A DNA stretch of 64,000 bases from Amycolatopsis arida (GCF_900115565.1 NZ_FOWW01000002.1:235160-299159), one strand, 5' to 3'; numbered from the stretch's first letter, positions 36,901 through 45,742 are shown. Notes: generated from the letters alone by a model not told the origin. Program-made: numbers and translations.

Positions 36901-38504
36901 AACCGGAGCTCCCTGACCCGGGAGCCGGCGATGTCCACGTCGATCCGGTAGCCGCCGCTGTGCCGGACCGAAGCGACCATTCCCTCGGAATCCCGGTCGA
37001 AGTCGATCCGGTTTCCGTTGCGGTCGCCGACCGCGGTCAGCGGCGCCTCGGTCGGCCCCGCGGGGAAGTGCAGGGTCTGGCCGCTGTCCCGCCGGGTGAT
37101 CGTGTACCCCTCGGCGGTCCGGCACAGCGGCCACCGCGGACCCACCCGCGGCAGCACCGCCTCGGTGTTGGTCGTGGCCGGGTACACCAGCAGCATGCCG
37201 TCCTCGGCGACGTACACCACGCCCTGGTCGTCGAACTCCAACCGCTGGTCCAGTGTGGACGCCCAGGACCGGCCGAAGCTCCGGCCGACCCGGTAGGAGG
37301 ACACGTGCGTCCGGCGCAGCACCAGCGGAAGCACGCCGGGCAACTCGACGTCGACCTGCCCCGCCACCACCTCGCCGGTGGCGATGTCGATCGGGTCGTT
37401 GCAGGTGTTGCGCGAGCCCTCCGGGGTCTTCGTGTCGTGCGGGTTGTCCGGGCGGCTCGGGGTGCTCGACCCTGCCGACGACCGCTGGGTGCCGTCGGGG
37501 CTCCGCCCGCCGGGCGGCGAGTCCGGGCCGGTGCCGGACGGGCTGGTGCCGTCCGGTGACCTGGTCGGGCCGGGGGTGTCCGGGGAGCGGGTGCCGGACG
37601 GTGTGGTGGGCGCGTCGGGGGTCGACGACGGCGTGGTCGCCGAGGACGGGGTGGTGCCGCCGTCCGGCGTGCGGACGGTCGGCGCGTCGACCTTCGGCCC
37701 GCTGGGCGCCGCCGACGGCGTCGTGCCGCCGCCACCGCCGGCGCGGCGGGCGAGTTTGGCCAGCTTCTTTATGATCTCGCCGAGCTTGTCGACGATCTTC
37801 CGGATCCGCGGCGTGACGTTGGAGATCGTCTTCAGCAGCTTGCGGATGAACTCCGAGATCCGGTTCACCGCCTTGGTGATGGCCGCGGTGGCCTGCACCG
37901 CGATCGCCGGGGTCGCGAAGCCCAGCGTCGCCGCCGCCTCGAGCGCCCAGGTGATCAGCTTGCCGACCAGCTCGGCCACCAGGTCGCGGACCAGCTCGCG
38001 CACGGCGGCCACCACCGTACCCATGATCATCACGCCGGTGGAGATGCCGTCGGCCAGCGTGGCCGCACCGGCCAGCGCGTCGGCCTGCTCGGCGCCGGCC
38101 TGCCGGTAGGCGTCCGCGGCGTCGCCCCGCCAGCCGGAGGTACCCGCGTCGACCTCGTTGGCCAGGTCGCCGGCCACGGTGTTCACCTCGGCGGCCACGT
38201 TGGCCCAGGTCTCGGAGAACGACTGGATCACCGGCGGGTCGCCGGCCAGCCAGTCCAGCGCCTCCTTCAGCGGCTGGACGTGCTCGATCAACCACGACAC
38301 GCCGTACTGGAGCAGGGTGCCGATGGGGTCGATTACCATCGACAGCACCTCGAGGCCGACGCCGACCACGCCGAGGCCGGCCTCCACCCAGCTGCCGTCG
38401 GCCACCCCGTTGGCCAGGTCGGCCGCGGACTCGGCGATCCCGATGCCGGTCACCGCGGTGGTCTGCGACCGCGGCTGCGCGACGAGCGGGTTCCCCTCGG
38501 GCAT
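33975..38504 (-). CDS. RHS-repeat polymorphic toxin with N-terminal WXG-like and C-terminal deaminase domain
   Basis: 1509 residues. N-terminal 1-240: helical ESX-substrate-like region with SGWRGDAADAYRQ (WXG-type turn near residue 125) and hydrophobic helices. About 255-365: Ser/Thr/Pro linker. About 368 on: DUF6531 start (NDPIDIATGEVV), then many YD/RHS repeats (RYDYDELGRVRRVTDALGN type). About 1310-1385: RHS core ending PDPLGAAPGPNPYGY and DPLGLSPC. The last about 120 residues are the variable toxin: D1453-x-E1455, then C1483-D-P-C1486 in SERPVCDPCQGVIRQF and FPNIEV. These fit the BURPS668_1122/Toxin-deaminase family, so cytidine or adenosine deamination is predicted. Its ATG overlaps the stop of the EspC-like gene (TAATG). 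Confidence 0.88.
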   Translation of the reverse strand: MPEGNPLVAQPRSQTTAVTGIGIAESAADLANGVADGSWVEAGLGVVGVGLEVLSMVIDPIGTLLQYGVSWLIEHVQPLKEALDWLAGDPPVIQSFSETWANVAAEVNTVAGDLANEVDAGTSGWRGDAADAYRQAGAEQADALAGAATLADGISTGVMIMGTVVAAVRELVRDLVAELVGKLITWALEAAATLGFATPAIAVQATAAITKAVNRISEFIRKLLKTISNVTPRIRKIVDKLGEIIKKLAKLARRAGGGGGTTPSAAPSGPKVDAPTVRTPDGGTTPSSATTPSSTPDAPTTPSGTRSPDTPGPTRSPDGTSPSGTGPDSPPGGRSPDGTQRSSAGSSTPSRPDNPHDTKTPEGSRNTCNDPIDIATGEVVAGQVDVELPGVLPLVLRRTHVSSYRVGRSFGRSWASTLDQRLEFDDQGVVYVAEDGMLLVYPATTNTEAVLPRVGPRWPLCRTAEGYTITRRDSGQTLHFPAGPTEAPLTAVGDRNGNRIDFDRDSEGMVASVRHSGGYRIDVDIAGSRVRELRLRGASGPDVPLVRFGYDDAGHLTEVRNSSNRPMRFSYDTAGRLTQWTDRNGEWYRYFYDADGRCIANQGSGGFLNGTFSYERENLVTRFTDALGHTTIYQLNAANQVVAETDPLGNTTRQEWDELDRLCSRTDPLGRTTRFDYDDAGDLVAIVRPDGSRTEVEYTEDGSPTVVVDPDGGTWHREHDERGNVVAVTDPAGAVTRYDYDELGRVRRVTDALGNVREVVTDAAGLPIAVTDSLGATTRYDRDQFGRIVAVTDPMGGVTRFSWTVEGRLLSRTRPDGGTERWRYDGEGNQIEHVDVLGRAFRSETTHFDLPATQTRPDGSRTTFTYDADLRVVAVDDAAGLSWRYTYDAAGRLVRETDSSGRELRYTYDAAGQLVERVNGAGQVTRFHYDELGNLVRRESADTTAEFRYDPIGRMVRAVNGAADVEFHRDPVGRVLVETINGRAVRSTYDAVGRRVRRVTPTGSVSGWDYDGNGRHVTLRTAGRTMMFGFDAAGREVERLLDTGTVLAQSWDANHRLVAQTVSTVANRGPKSHRASLVQHREYRYHADGQLALVADQLAGTRRFELDRLGRVSAVAGQGWRERYAYDAVGNTVLASWPGAEESQGEREYAGTMVRRAGRVHYRRDAQGRITVRQKRRLSAKPDTWHYTWDSEDRLVAVVTPDGSRWRYSYDALGRRVGKERLGPDGTVLEAVHFVWDGIQLAEQIDTGGRATTWNFEPETFRPLAQVERVRSAELPQEWVDEQFYSIVTDLIGTPTELLYENGEIAWTQRTTVWGKALARLDYTASTPLRFPGQYHDPETGLNYNFQRYYDPEIGQYVSPDPLGAAPGPNPYGYAPNPLVEADPLGLSPCPREQIDNYRERNQVGKSKNIAIARYEIDGVSGESIGVSGKHQYPGSVPMPESSRFDPGWKQADSEWKMLEDIAKNLDPSAKGRIHIYSERPVCDPCQGVIRQFREAFPNIEVTYSDYGR

Positions 38505-38824
38505 TACGGCGCACCCCCGGTTTTGGTGATGGCCGCGGCGGTGTCGTCCTCCCTGGCGGCGTACTCGGTGGCGGCGTCGCGCACCTTGCCCGCGCCGTCG
38601 CCGACCGACTCGGCCCCCTGCCGCAGCACCCGCACGCCCATCTGCTCGAACGGGTCGAGCAGCAGCGCGAAGGGCTGGCAGATGACCCCGTAGGCACTGT
38701 TGTCCATGGTCACCTGCTGCGCGGCCTGCACCGCCGTGCGCAGCCGCTCGGCGAGGCCCTCGACCTTGCCGGCGTGCGTCCGCAGCTCGTCCTCGAGGAT
38801 CTCGAAGCCCTGCCCGTTGCCCAT
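38504..38824 (-). CDS. EspC/WXG100-like ESX-associated protein
   Basis: 106-residue helical protein matching the actinobacterial EspC-type (type VII) family: FEILEDELRTHAGKVEGLAERL, then VTMDNSAYGVICQPFALLLDPFEQ and a second long helix. Such proteins accompany ESX-secreted effectors. Start ATG 38822-38824. Its TAA stop overlaps the toxin ATG by one base, so it is translated just before the toxin and may be its partner for export. No ESX core genes are in the window. Confidence 0.8.
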   Translation of the reverse strand: MGNGQGFEILEDELRTHAGKVEGLAERLRTAVQAAQQVTMDNSAYGVICQPFALLLDPFEQMGVRVLRQGAESVGDGAGKVRDAATEYAAREDDTAAAITKTGGAP

Positions 38825-38851
38825 CCCTACCCCTCCAGTGGTGGCGCCCTA

Positions 38852-38909
38852 CTCAGTCCCGTCCTCAGTCCCGTCCTCAGTCCCGTCCTCAGTCCCGTCC
38901 TCAGTCCCG
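38852..38909. repeat. 12-base tandem repeat (minisatellite) across the ybaB-like stop codon
   Basis: CTCAGTCCCGTC occurs four times perfectly from 38852 to 38899, plus a ten-base partial copy to 38909. It spans the YbaB-like stop (38901-38903). Because 12 is a multiple of three, every unit puts TGA in the same reading frame on the minus strand. Confidence 0.9.
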
Positions 38910-39482
38910 CCGCAGGAACGACTGGTCGCCGAAGTCCTCGTCGTCGTCATCGGACCGTTGGGGGCGGCGCCGGTCCTGTCCCCGCTGCCCCTGCTCCGGG
39001 CCGGGTGGGGCGGTCCGCGGCGGCCGGGGCGGCCGGGGCGGTGCCTCCTGCTCGTCGGCCTCGGTCTCCACCCGGAGCTCGCGGCCGGACGGCTCCGGCG
39101 CGGCCGGCTCGTCCTCCTCCGGTGGGCTGGGGAACTGCTCGTAGGCGGTGGCGACGAGGTGCCGGGTGGTGTCGTCGTCGCCGACCGTGGCCGCGGTGAT
39201 CTCCCGCAGCCGCTCCGGGTACCGGGACTGCGCCCTGCGCATCGCGCGCAGCACGTTGGCGGCGATCTCGTCCGGGCTCATCGCGCGCACGGCGTCGGTC
39301 ATCCTGACGTCGGTGGGCAGGCCGTTGTGCCCGACCGTCACGCTCACCGCACCCGAGGCGACCGACTCGGTGATCGAGATCTGCTCCACCTGCTGCTGCA
39401 TCCGCTGGTAGCGCTCGGCCGTCTCGGCGGCGCCCCGCTCCCAGTTCCGCACCATGCGCTCGACGTCGTCGAGATCGGCCAC
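38901..39482 (-). CDS. YbaB/EbfC-family protein with acidic, proline-rich tail
   Basis: 193 residues. The first about 110 form a YbaB-like nucleoid-associated fold (MVRNWERGAAETAERYQRM, VTVGHNGLPTDVRMTD, EIAANVLRAMRRAQ). The rest is a low-complexity tail ending in acidic residues (SDDDDEDFGDQSFLRRD). YbaB-like genes often head ESX toxin loci in actinobacteria. GTG 39480-39482 has AAGGGGG five bases upstream. It is the first gene of the toxin operon; the gap to the EspC-like gene is a 76-base stretch that includes a 12-base minisatellite. Confidence 0.8.
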   Translation of the reverse strand: MADLDDVERMVRNWERGAAETAERYQRMQQQVEQISITESVASGAVSVTVGHNGLPTDVRMTDAVRAMSPDEIAANVLRAMRRAQSRYPERLREITAATVGDDDTTRHLVATAYEQFPSPPEEDEPAAPEPSGRELRVETEADEQEAPPRPPRPPRTAPPGPEQGQRGQDRRRPQRSDDDDEDFGDQSFLRRD

Positions 39483-39906
39483 GGCGGCCCCCTTTCGTCC
39501 CAGGGACAGACGGCGCGCGAGGCGCGCCGGTTCCCACCCTGGCGCACGGCCGCACGCGGGTGGCGCGCTTCCGGCAAGGCCTACCCGACTGGCCCATCCG
39601 CGACCGCGGAGCGCGAGCAGCACGCCTGGTCAGAATCGATTCAGTGAGAAATCCCAACGACCGGCGGCTCCGCTCGCGCCAGTTCGCTCACATGGCGCTA
39701 CGCGAGGGGGTTAGCCTGGTAGGCGCGTAGTCGGACAAGTTCAGGCCACAGGTGACGAGTTGCTCGAGGCGAGTGGTGGGCCCGCGACTCGGCGGCGCCC
39801 CTGCCGTCGGGAACCACTGGCCGTGGTCACGGCTGGCTCGGCGCATCCGGCGGCGCTGCAGTACCCAGACCACGAGATCGAGAATGGATAGAGGCGAGTC
39901 TCTGCC
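39483..39906. other. Divergent region between toxin operon and kgd
   Basis: 424 bases without a supported gene. TAGCCT at 39712-39717 is a possible -10 box for kgd, which would give a 5' leader of roughly 180 bases. I found no clear riboswitch or strong hairpin in it. Confidence 0.5.
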
Positions 39907-42900
39907 GTGTCCAGCAGCAGCAGTCCTGCGTCACAGTTCGGCCCCAACGAGTGGCTCGTCGAGGAGATGTACGACAAGTTCCTCGCCGACCCCTCGTCCG
40001 TAGATGCCGCCTGGCATGACTTCTTCGCCGACTTCAAGCCGACGCAGGCTGCCCGGTCGACCCAGTCATCCACCGCTACCCCCACCGAGCCGGCGGGCGG
40101 CTCGAGCAACGGCCAGGCACCGACGCGCGCGCCGCAACCGGCGAAGCCGGCGAGCGCGGGGCAGGAGGCCAAGGCCAGGTCCGCCGCCGAGCAGCGCGCG
40201 GCCAGCAAGCCGGCGGCGGCACCGGCCGCGAAGGCGCCGAGGACGGAGCGCCCCGCCCAGCCCAGGGCCGAGGAGAAGGCCCAGCCGGAGTCGAAGCCGC
40301 TGCGTGGCGCCGCCGCGGCCATCGCCAAGAACATGGACGCCTCGCTGACCGTGCCAACCGCGACCAGTGTGCGCGCGGTGCCGGCCAAGCTGATGGCGGA
40401 CAACCGGATCGTGATCAACAACCACCTGAAGCGGACCCGGGGCGGAAAGATCTCCTTCACCCACCTCATCGGGTACGCGATGGTGCGGGCGTTGCACGAC
40501 TTCCCGAACATGAACCGGTACTACGCCCTGATCGACGGCAAGCCGCACGCGGTGACGCCCGAGCACGTCAACCTCGGCCTCGCCATCGACATGAAGGGCA
40601 AGGACGGTTCCCGCTCGCTGGTGGTGGCGTCGATCAAGAACTGCGAGGACATGACGTTCCTGCAGTTCTGGCAGGCCTACGAGGAGATCGTCAAGAAGGC
40701 CCGCAACAACAAGCTCACCGCCGACGACTTCGCCGGCACCACGATCTCGCTGACCAATCCCGGCGGCATCGGCACCAACCACTCCGTGCCCCGGCTGCAG
40801 GCCGGCCAGGGCGCCATCATCGGCGTCGGCGCCATGCAGTACCCGGCGCACTTCGAGGGCACCAGCGAGCAGACCCTGGTCGGGCTCGGGGTCAGCAAGA
40901 TCATGACGCTGACCTCGACCTACGACCACCGGATCATCCAGGGCGCGGAGTCCGGCGAGTTCCTCAAGCGGATCCACCAGTTGCTGCTCGGCGAGGACGG
41001 CTTCTACGACGACATCTTCACCTCGCTGCGGCTGCCCTACGAGCCGGTGCGCTGGGTCGAGGACATCCCCGAGGGGGAGATCGACAAGACCGCCCGGGTG
41101 CTCGAGCTGATCGACGCCTACCGGATGCGCGGCCACCTGATGGCCGACACCGACCCGCTGAACTACCGGCAGCGGCGGCACGAGGATCTGGACATCCTGT
41201 CCCACGGCCTGACCCTGTGGGACCTCGACCGCGAGTTCGCGGTCGGCGGGTTCGCCGGGCAGCAGCGGATGAAGCTGCGGGACGTGCTCGGTGTGCTGCG
41301 CGACTCGTACTGCCGCACCGTCGGCATCGAGTACACCCACATCCTCGACCCGGACGAGCGCCGCTGGATCCAGGACCGGGTCGAGATCCCGCACGCCAAG
41401 CCAGACCCGGCCGTGCAGAAGTACATCCTGTCCAAGCTCAACGCGGCCGAGGCGTTCGAGACGTTCCTGCAGACGAAGTACGTCGGGCAGAAGCGGTTCT
41501 CGCTGGAAGGCGGCGAGACGGTGATCCCGCTGCTGGACACCGTGCTGGACAAGGCGGCCGAGCACGAGCTGGACGAGGTCGTGATCGGGATGCCGCACCG
41601 CGGCCGGCTGAACGTGCTGGCCAACATCGTCGGCAAGCCGATCTCGCAGATCTTCCAGGAGTTCGAGGGCAACCTCGACCCCGGCCAGGCGCACGGCTCC
41701 GGTGACGTCAAGTACCACCTGGGCGCCGAGGGCAAGTACTTCCGGATGTTCGGCGACGGTGAGACGAAGGTGTCGCTGACCGCGAACCCGTCGCACCTGG
41801 AGGCGGTCAACCCGGTGCTCGAGGGCATCGTGCGGGCCAAGCAGGACATCCTGGACAAGGGCGGCGAGGGCTTCACCGTGCTGCCGATCCTGCTGCACGG
41901 CGACGCCGCGTTCGCCGGGCAGGGCGTCGTCGCCGAGACGCTGAACCTGGCGCTGCTGCGCGGCTACCGCACCGGTGGCACCGTGCAGGTGATCATCAAC
42001 AACCAGGTGGGCTTCACCACGGCGCCGGAGAACGCGCGGTCGACCCAGTACGCCACCGACGTGGCGAAGATGATCGGCGCGCCGGTGTTCCACGTCAACG
42101 GCGACGACCCGGAGGCGGCGTTCTGGGTGGCGCAGCTGGCGGTCGACTACCGCCAGGCGTTCAACAAGGACGTCGTCATCGACATGATCTGCTACCGGCG
42201 CCGGGGCCACAACGAGGGCGACGACCCTTCGATGACGCAGCCGGCGATGTACGACATCATCGACACCAAGCGCAGTGTCCGGAAGACCTACACCGAGTCG
42301 CTGATCGGCCGCGGGGACATCTCCATGGAGGAGGCCGAGGCCGCGCTGCGCGACTTCTCCAGCCAGCTCGAGCACGTGTTCAACGAGGTGCGCGAGCTGG
42401 AGAAGCACCCGGTGAAGGCCAGCCCCTCGGTGGAGGAGGAGCAACAGGTCCCGGCCAAGGTGCCCACCGCGGTCTCCCACGGGGTGGTGGAGCGGATCGG
42501 CGACGCGTTCGTACAGCTGCCCGAGGGCTTCACCCCGCACCCACGGGTGAAGCCGGTGCTGGAGCGCCGGTACAAGATGTCCCGCGAGGGTGGGATCGAC
42601 TGGGCGTTCGGCGAGCTGCTCGCGTTCGGGTCGCTGGCGATGGAGGGTCGGCTGGTGCGGCTGTCCGGGCAGGACTCCCGGCGCGGCACGTTCACCCAGC
42701 GGCACTCGGTGCTGATCGACCGGAAGACCGGGCAGGAGTACTCGCCGCTGCAGCACCTGGCCGAGCACCAGGGCCGGGTGATGATCTACGACTCGGCGCT
42801 GTCGGAGTACGCGGCGGTCGGGTTCGAGTACGGCTACTCGGTGGCCAACCCCGAGTCGCTGGTGATGTGGGAGGCGCAGTTCGGCGACTTCGTCAACGGC

Positions 42901-43623
42901 GCACAGACGATCATCGACGAGTACATCTCGTCGGGTGAGGCCAAGTGGGGGCAGCGGTCCGACGTGGTGCTGCTGCTGCCGCACGGGCACGAGGGGCAGG
43001 GCCCTGACCACACGTCCGGCCGGATCGAGCGGTTCCTGCAGCTGTGCGCCGAAGGGTCGATGACGGTGTCGGTGCCGTCGACGCCGGCGAACTACTTCCA
43101 CCTGCTGCGACGGCACGCGCTGGACGGGGTGAACCGGCCGCTGGTGGTGTTCACCCCGAAGCGGCTGCTGCGGGACAAGAACGTGAAGTCGTCGGTCGAG
43201 GAGTTCACCGACCAGTCGAAGTTCCTCTCGGTGATCGACGACGCCGAGGTCGACCCCGGCACGGTGCGGAAGGTGCTGCTGACCTCGGGCAAGTTGTACT
43301 GGGAGCTGGCGGCCGAGCGGGAGAAGCGGGGCGTCGACGACGTCGCGCTGGTGCGGGTCGAGCAGTACTACCCGCTGCCGAAGAAGAAGCTGCTCGCGGC
43401 GGTGGAGCGCTACGCGAACGCGAGGGAGATCATGTGGGCGCAGGAGGAGCCGGAGAACCAGGGCGCGTGGCCGTTCTTCGGGTTGCACCTGCCGCGTAAG
43501 TTCCCGGACGTGTTCGCCGAGCTGCAGGTGGCGGCGCGCCGCCCGATGGCGGCCCCTTCGGCCGGCTCGTCGAAGGTGCACGAGGTGGAGCAGAAGGCGA
43601 TCATCGACAGGGCACTGGGCTGA
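39907..43623 (+). CDS. kgd: Multifunctional 2-oxoglutarate metabolism enzyme (KGD/SucA)
   Basis: 1238-residue actinobacterial fusion that runs 2-oxoglutarate through decarboxylation, carboligation and, with other E2/E3 subunits, the dehydrogenase complex of the TCA cycle. An N-terminal E1 helix ([19 protein letters not shown]) and an Ala/Pro/Lys linker (about 40-110) come first. An E2 succinyltransferase-like domain follows (about 120-340, with [15 protein letters not shown] in place of the usual DHRxxDG). The thiamine-diphosphate E1 part runs from about 365 and includes [21 protein letters not shown] 39907 is the start. Length and layout match mycobacterial KGD (about 1230). Confidence 0.96.
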   Translation: MSSSSSPASQFGPNEWLVEEMYDKFLADPSSVDAAWHDFFADFKPTQAARSTQSSTATPTEPAGGSSNGQAPTRAPQPAKPASAGQEAKARSAAEQRAASKPAAAPAAKAPRTERPAQPRAEEKAQPESKPLRGAAAAIAKNMDASLTVPTATSVRAVPAKLMADNRIVINNHLKRTRGGKISFTHLIGYAMVRALHDFPNMNRYYALIDGKPHAVTPEHVNLGLAIDMKGKDGSRSLVVASIKNCEDMTFLQFWQAYEEIVKKARNNKLTADDFAGTTISLTNPGGIGTNHSVPRLQAGQGAIIGVGAMQYPAHFEGTSEQTLVGLGVSKIMTLTSTYDHRIIQGAESGEFLKRIHQLLLGEDGFYDDIFTSLRLPYEPVRWVEDIPEGEIDKTARVLELIDAYRMRGHLMADTDPLNYRQRRHEDLDILSHGLTLWDLDREFAVGGFAGQQRMKLRDVLGVLRDSYCRTVGIEYTHILDPDERRWIQDRVEIPHAKPDPAVQKYILSKLNAAEAFETFLQTKYVGQKRFSLEGGETVIPLLDTVLDKAAEHELDEVVIGMPHRGRLNVLANIVGKPISQIFQEFEGNLDPGQAHGSGDVKYHLGAEGKYFRMFGDGETKVSLTANPSHLEAVNPVLEGIVRAKQDILDKGGEGFTVLPILLHGDAAFAGQGVVAETLNLALLRGYRTGGTVQVIINNQVGFTTAPENARSTQYATDVAKMIGAPVFHVNGDDPEAAFWVAQLAVDYRQAFNKDVVIDMICYRRRGHNEGDDPSMTQPAMYDIIDTKRSVRKTYTESLIGRGDISMEEAEAALRDFSSQLEHVFNEVRELEKHPVKASPSVEEEQQVPAKVPTAVSHGVVERIGDAFVQLPEGFTPHPRVKPVLERRYKMSREGGIDWAFGELLAFGSLAMEGRLVRLSGQDSRRGTFTQRHSVLIDRKTGQEYSPLQHLAEHQGRVMIYDSALSEYAAVGFEYGYSVANPESLVMWEAQFGDFVNGAQTIIDEYISSGEAKWGQRSDVVLLLPHGHEGQGPDHTSGRIERFLQLCAEGSMTVSVPSTPANYFHLLRRHALDGVNRPLVVFTPKRLLRDKNVKSSVEEFTDQSKFLSVIDDAEVDPGTVRKVLLTSGKLYWELAAEREKRGVDDVALVRVEQYYPLPKKKLLAAVERYANAREIMWAQEEPENQGAWPFFGLHLPRKFPDVFAELQVAARRPMAAPSAGSSKVHEVEQKAIIDRALG

Positions 43624-43637
43624 GTCTGGTGAGCTGA

Positions 43638-43674
43638 ACCGGCCCGGGTGCTCCACCGGAGCACCCGGGCCGGT
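43638..43674. terminator. Strong bidirectional terminator after kgd
   Basis: A perfect 17-base stem (43638-43654 with 43658-43674, arm ACCGGCCCGGGTGCTCC) over a three-base loop, between the convergent kgd and minus-strand gene ends. No U-tract. Confidence 0.85.
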
Positions 43675-43696
43675 GCTCATTCGGGTGGCGTGGCGT

Positions 43697-44248
43697 TCAG
43701 CTGCCCGCGGCGACGCCGCACCACCGCGCGGTCCCACCGTCGACGTGGACCGTGAACACGAGCCGTACCGTGGAGCCGCCGCCGGTCCCGGTGAACAGCA
43801 CGTGGTAACCGTCGGGTTCGGCGGGGGTGACCCGCCCTTCCGCGAAGTGGACCTTCACCCGGTGCTCCGGGTGCGCGGGATCCAGGGCGGGCCAGTGCCG
43901 GAGCAGGTCGGCGCGGGCGGCGCCGCCGCGGTGGCCGTCCTCGCACACGAACTGCAGCAGCCCGTCGACGTTCTTGTAGTTGAGGTTGGACTGCAACGCG
44001 ATCCCCAGGCGCCGCACCTGGTCGATCTCCGCCGGGCGGGTTTCCGGTCCGGGTCGGGTATCCGTCGGCTCGGCCCGGGGCCGGTCAGGCGACGGCATCG
44101 GGTGGCTGGAGGGCTGGGCGAAGACGGTGAACGGTGCCCAGCGCGCCGGGTCGGGGCGGCCGAGCAGCAGGGCCGTGCCGAGCACGGCACCGAGCGCGGC
44201 CACGGCCGCCAGCGTAACGACGACGGTCACCAGGACACGGCGGGACAC
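43697..44248 (-). CDS. Membrane-anchored hypothetical protein
   Basis: 183 residues. An uncleaved or signal-like N-terminal helix (VLVTVVVTLAAVAALGAVLG) is followed by a Pro-rich linker to about residue 75. An extracytoplasmic domain follows with two cysteines (FVCEDGHRGG and ARWCGVAAG) that could form a disulfide. The domain resembles NTF2-like/DUF4878-type accessory domains only in general shape, so no function is assigned. GTG 44246-44248 has GAGGAGGGG six bases upstream. It may be cotranscribed with the 86-residue gene upstream. Confidence 0.72.
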   Translation of the reverse strand: MSRRVLVTVVVTLAAVAALGAVLGTALLLGRPDPARWAPFTVFAQPSSHPMPSPDRPRAEPTDTRPGPETRPAEIDQVRRLGIALQSNLNYKNVDGLLQFVCEDGHRGGAARADLLRHWPALDPAHPEHRVKVHFAEGRVTPAEPDGYHVLFTGTGGGSTVRLVFTVHVDGGTARWCGVAAGS

Positions 44249-44263
44249 GGATGGCTCCCCTCC

Positions 44264-44524
44264 TCATGCCGACTGGTCGAGCCGGGCGGCAGAACTTGGG
44301 AGGGGGAAGAGTTCGTTGACCCAGGTGATGGCGCACTCCGGGCAGGGGCGATGGCCGGGTGGGCGATGCCGCCAGTGCTCGTCCACCGGCATCGAGCACA
44401 GCCCGGCGGCCCGGCCGCGCGGGACGAGGTGGGCGCGGCCGATGTAGTAGTCGGTGGTGCCCCAGGCCACGAGGGCCCGTGGATCCTCGGCCAGGAACAG
44501 GCTGCCGGGTGCAGTGGTGGACAT
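44264..44524 (-). CDS. Small Cys/His-rich hypothetical protein
   Basis: 86 residues. A short N-terminal domain (SLFLAEDPRALVAWGTTDYYIGRAHLVPRG) precedes a Cys/His-rich stretch (LCSMPVDEHWRHRPPGHRPCPECAITWV) that may bind zinc through CPEC plus upstream C/H residues. ATG 44522-44524 has AAGGAG five bases upstream. It is divergent from the HTH-DUF5753 regulator across a large inverted repeat. In actinobacteria such small genes often sit beside HTH/DUF397 pairs. Function unknown. Confidence 0.68.
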   Translation of the reverse strand: MSTTAPGSLFLAEDPRALVAWGTTDYYIGRAHLVPRGRAAGLCSMPVDEHWRHRPPGHRPCPECAITWVNELFPLPSSAARLDQSA

Positions 44525-44544
44525 GCTTCTCCTTGCTCGTTTCA

Positions 44545-44595
44545 ACTCGGTTGATTAACCTCTTCCAGTAGCATGAGCGGGTTGATTAACCGAGT
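44545..44595. promoter_or_regulatory. Large inverted-repeat operator between the Cys/His protein and the HTH regulator
   Basis: ACTCGGTTGATTAAC (44545-44559) and GTTGATTAACCGAGT (44581-44595) form an inverted repeat with 13 of 15 pairs. Each arm holds the near-palindrome GGTTGATTAACC (44549-44560 and 44580-44591). It sits in the 149-base divergent promoter region. Confidence 0.65.
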
Positions 44596-44673
44596 CAATC
44601 ACACGAAAGAGTGCGGAATCTCGAGCCGCTCTCCCGTTAGCATTCAGACGTTCCGCGTCCCGGAAGGAGCCTC

Positions 44674-45534
44674 GTGCCGTCGTCCCCCACCGTCGCCAGT
44701 TGGGAGCTGGGCAGCCGGCTGCGCGCCAAGCGGGAGCTGCTGGGCCTGCGCAGCTCCGTTGTGGTGAAGAACCTCGGGATGTCAGTGCAGTTCCTGAGCG
44801 CGGTCGAGCACGGCAAGAAGAAGCTGCCGATGGACAAGCTCGACGCGCTGATCCGGGTCTACGAGGTGGACGCCGACGAGGCGGTGGAGCTGCGGGCCCT
44901 GCGCGAGGCCGCGGGGCTGCGCGGTTGGTGGAGCCAGTTCTCCGCGCTGTTCAGCGAGGAACTGCTGCGGATGTTCGGTCTGGAGCACGGCGCCGAGTCG
45001 GTGCGGGCGTTCGACAACGGCCTGATGAACGGCCTGCTGCAGACGGAGGACTACGCGCGGGCGATCATCGAGGCGGGTAGCCCCAACGTCCGGCTGGCCG
45101 AGGTCGACCGAAGGGTACGGGCGCGGATGATCCGCCAGCGCCGGCTCACCGGGGAGGAGCCGCTGCAGCTCACCGCGGTGATGAGCGAGTCGACCATCCA
45201 CCAGCAGGTCGGTGGGCCGGCCGTGCTGGCCGACCAGCTACGACACCTGCTCGATTTGGTGGACACCCATGCGGACACCCTGGACCTGCGGATCGTCCCC
45301 TTCACCGCCACCGGCCATCACGCCATGGGCGGATCGAGCTTCAATCTGATGACGTTCCCCTCCAGCTTCCTTGGCACTCTTGTGTGGCAGGAGACGGTCA
45401 CGTCGACCGAGCTGATCGAGGACGACCTCACAGTGCGTGAGTACAGCCTCGCCTACGCCGAGGTGTGCAAGTCGGCGCTGAGCCAGCAGGAGAGCGTGGA
45501 CCTGATTCGGCAGGCCGCCAAGAAGCTAGAATGA
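44674..45534 (+). CDS. XRE-type HTH regulator with DUF5753 (Scr1-family antitoxin-like)
   Basis: 286 residues: an N-terminal XRE helix-turn-helix (LGSRLRAKRELLGLRSSVVVKNLGMSVQFLSAVEHGKKKLPMDKL, about 8-55), then the DUF5753 ligand/partner domain (IPNAVR-equivalent segment FDNGLMNGLLQTEDYARAII, ESTIHQQVGG, RIVPFTATGHHAMGGSSFNLMTF). These are paired with DUF397 proteins throughout actinobacteria and have been compared with toxin-antitoxin or developmental switches (Scr1/Scr2, AbaA-like loci). GTG 44674 has AAGGAG upstream. The DUF397 gene follows after four bases. Confidence 0.88.
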   Translation: MPSSPTVASWELGSRLRAKRELLGLRSSVVVKNLGMSVQFLSAVEHGKKKLPMDKLDALIRVYEVDADEAVELRALREAAGLRGWWSQFSALFSEELLRMFGLEHGAESVRAFDNGLMNGLLQTEDYARAIIEAGSPNVRLAEVDRRVRARMIRQRRLTGEEPLQLTAVMSESTIHQQVGGPAVLADQLRHLLDLVDTHADTLDLRIVPFTATGHHAMGGSSFNLMTFPSSFLGTLVWQETVTSTELIEDDLTVREYSLAYAEVCKSALSQQESVDLIRQAAKKLE

Positions 45535-45538
45535 GGGT

Positions 45539-45742
45539 ATGACGCGCCGCGAGACCGTACCCACAGGGCCGCGGACTGAGTGGTACAAGTCGTCGTTCAG
45601 CGCGAACAACTCGTCCTGTCTCGAGGTGAAGTTCACTGCGGGAACGGTCCGGGTGCGAGACAGCAAGGACCACGTGCCCGGCCCGACGCTGAGCGTCAGC
45701 CGGGGCGGCTGGGCCGCGTTCATCAGCGCCCTGCGCGGCTGA
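45539..45742 (+). CDS. DUF397 domain protein (Scr2-like partner)
   Basis: 67 residues, a nearly complete DUF397 domain: WYKSSFSANNSSCLEVKFTAGTVRVRDSKDHVPGPTLSV and a closing GWAAFISAL. It starts four bases after the HTH-DUF5753 stop, so the pair is cotranscribed and coupled. DUF397 proteins are thought to interact with the partner regulator; molecular activity is unknown. Confidence 0.9.
   Translation: MTRRETVPTGPRTEWYKSSFSANNSSCLEVKFTAGTVRVRDSKDHVPGPTLSVSRGGWAAFISALRG

Noticed and set aside
33948-37559. 1203-residue open frame antisense to the RHS toxin
   Set aside because: Low-complexity Val/Arg/Pro repeats mirror the YD repeats on the coding strand; no ribosome binding site.
40066-43737. 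1223-residue open frame antisense to kgd
   Set aside because: Shadow of an unmistakable kgd gene, with biased low-complexity composition.
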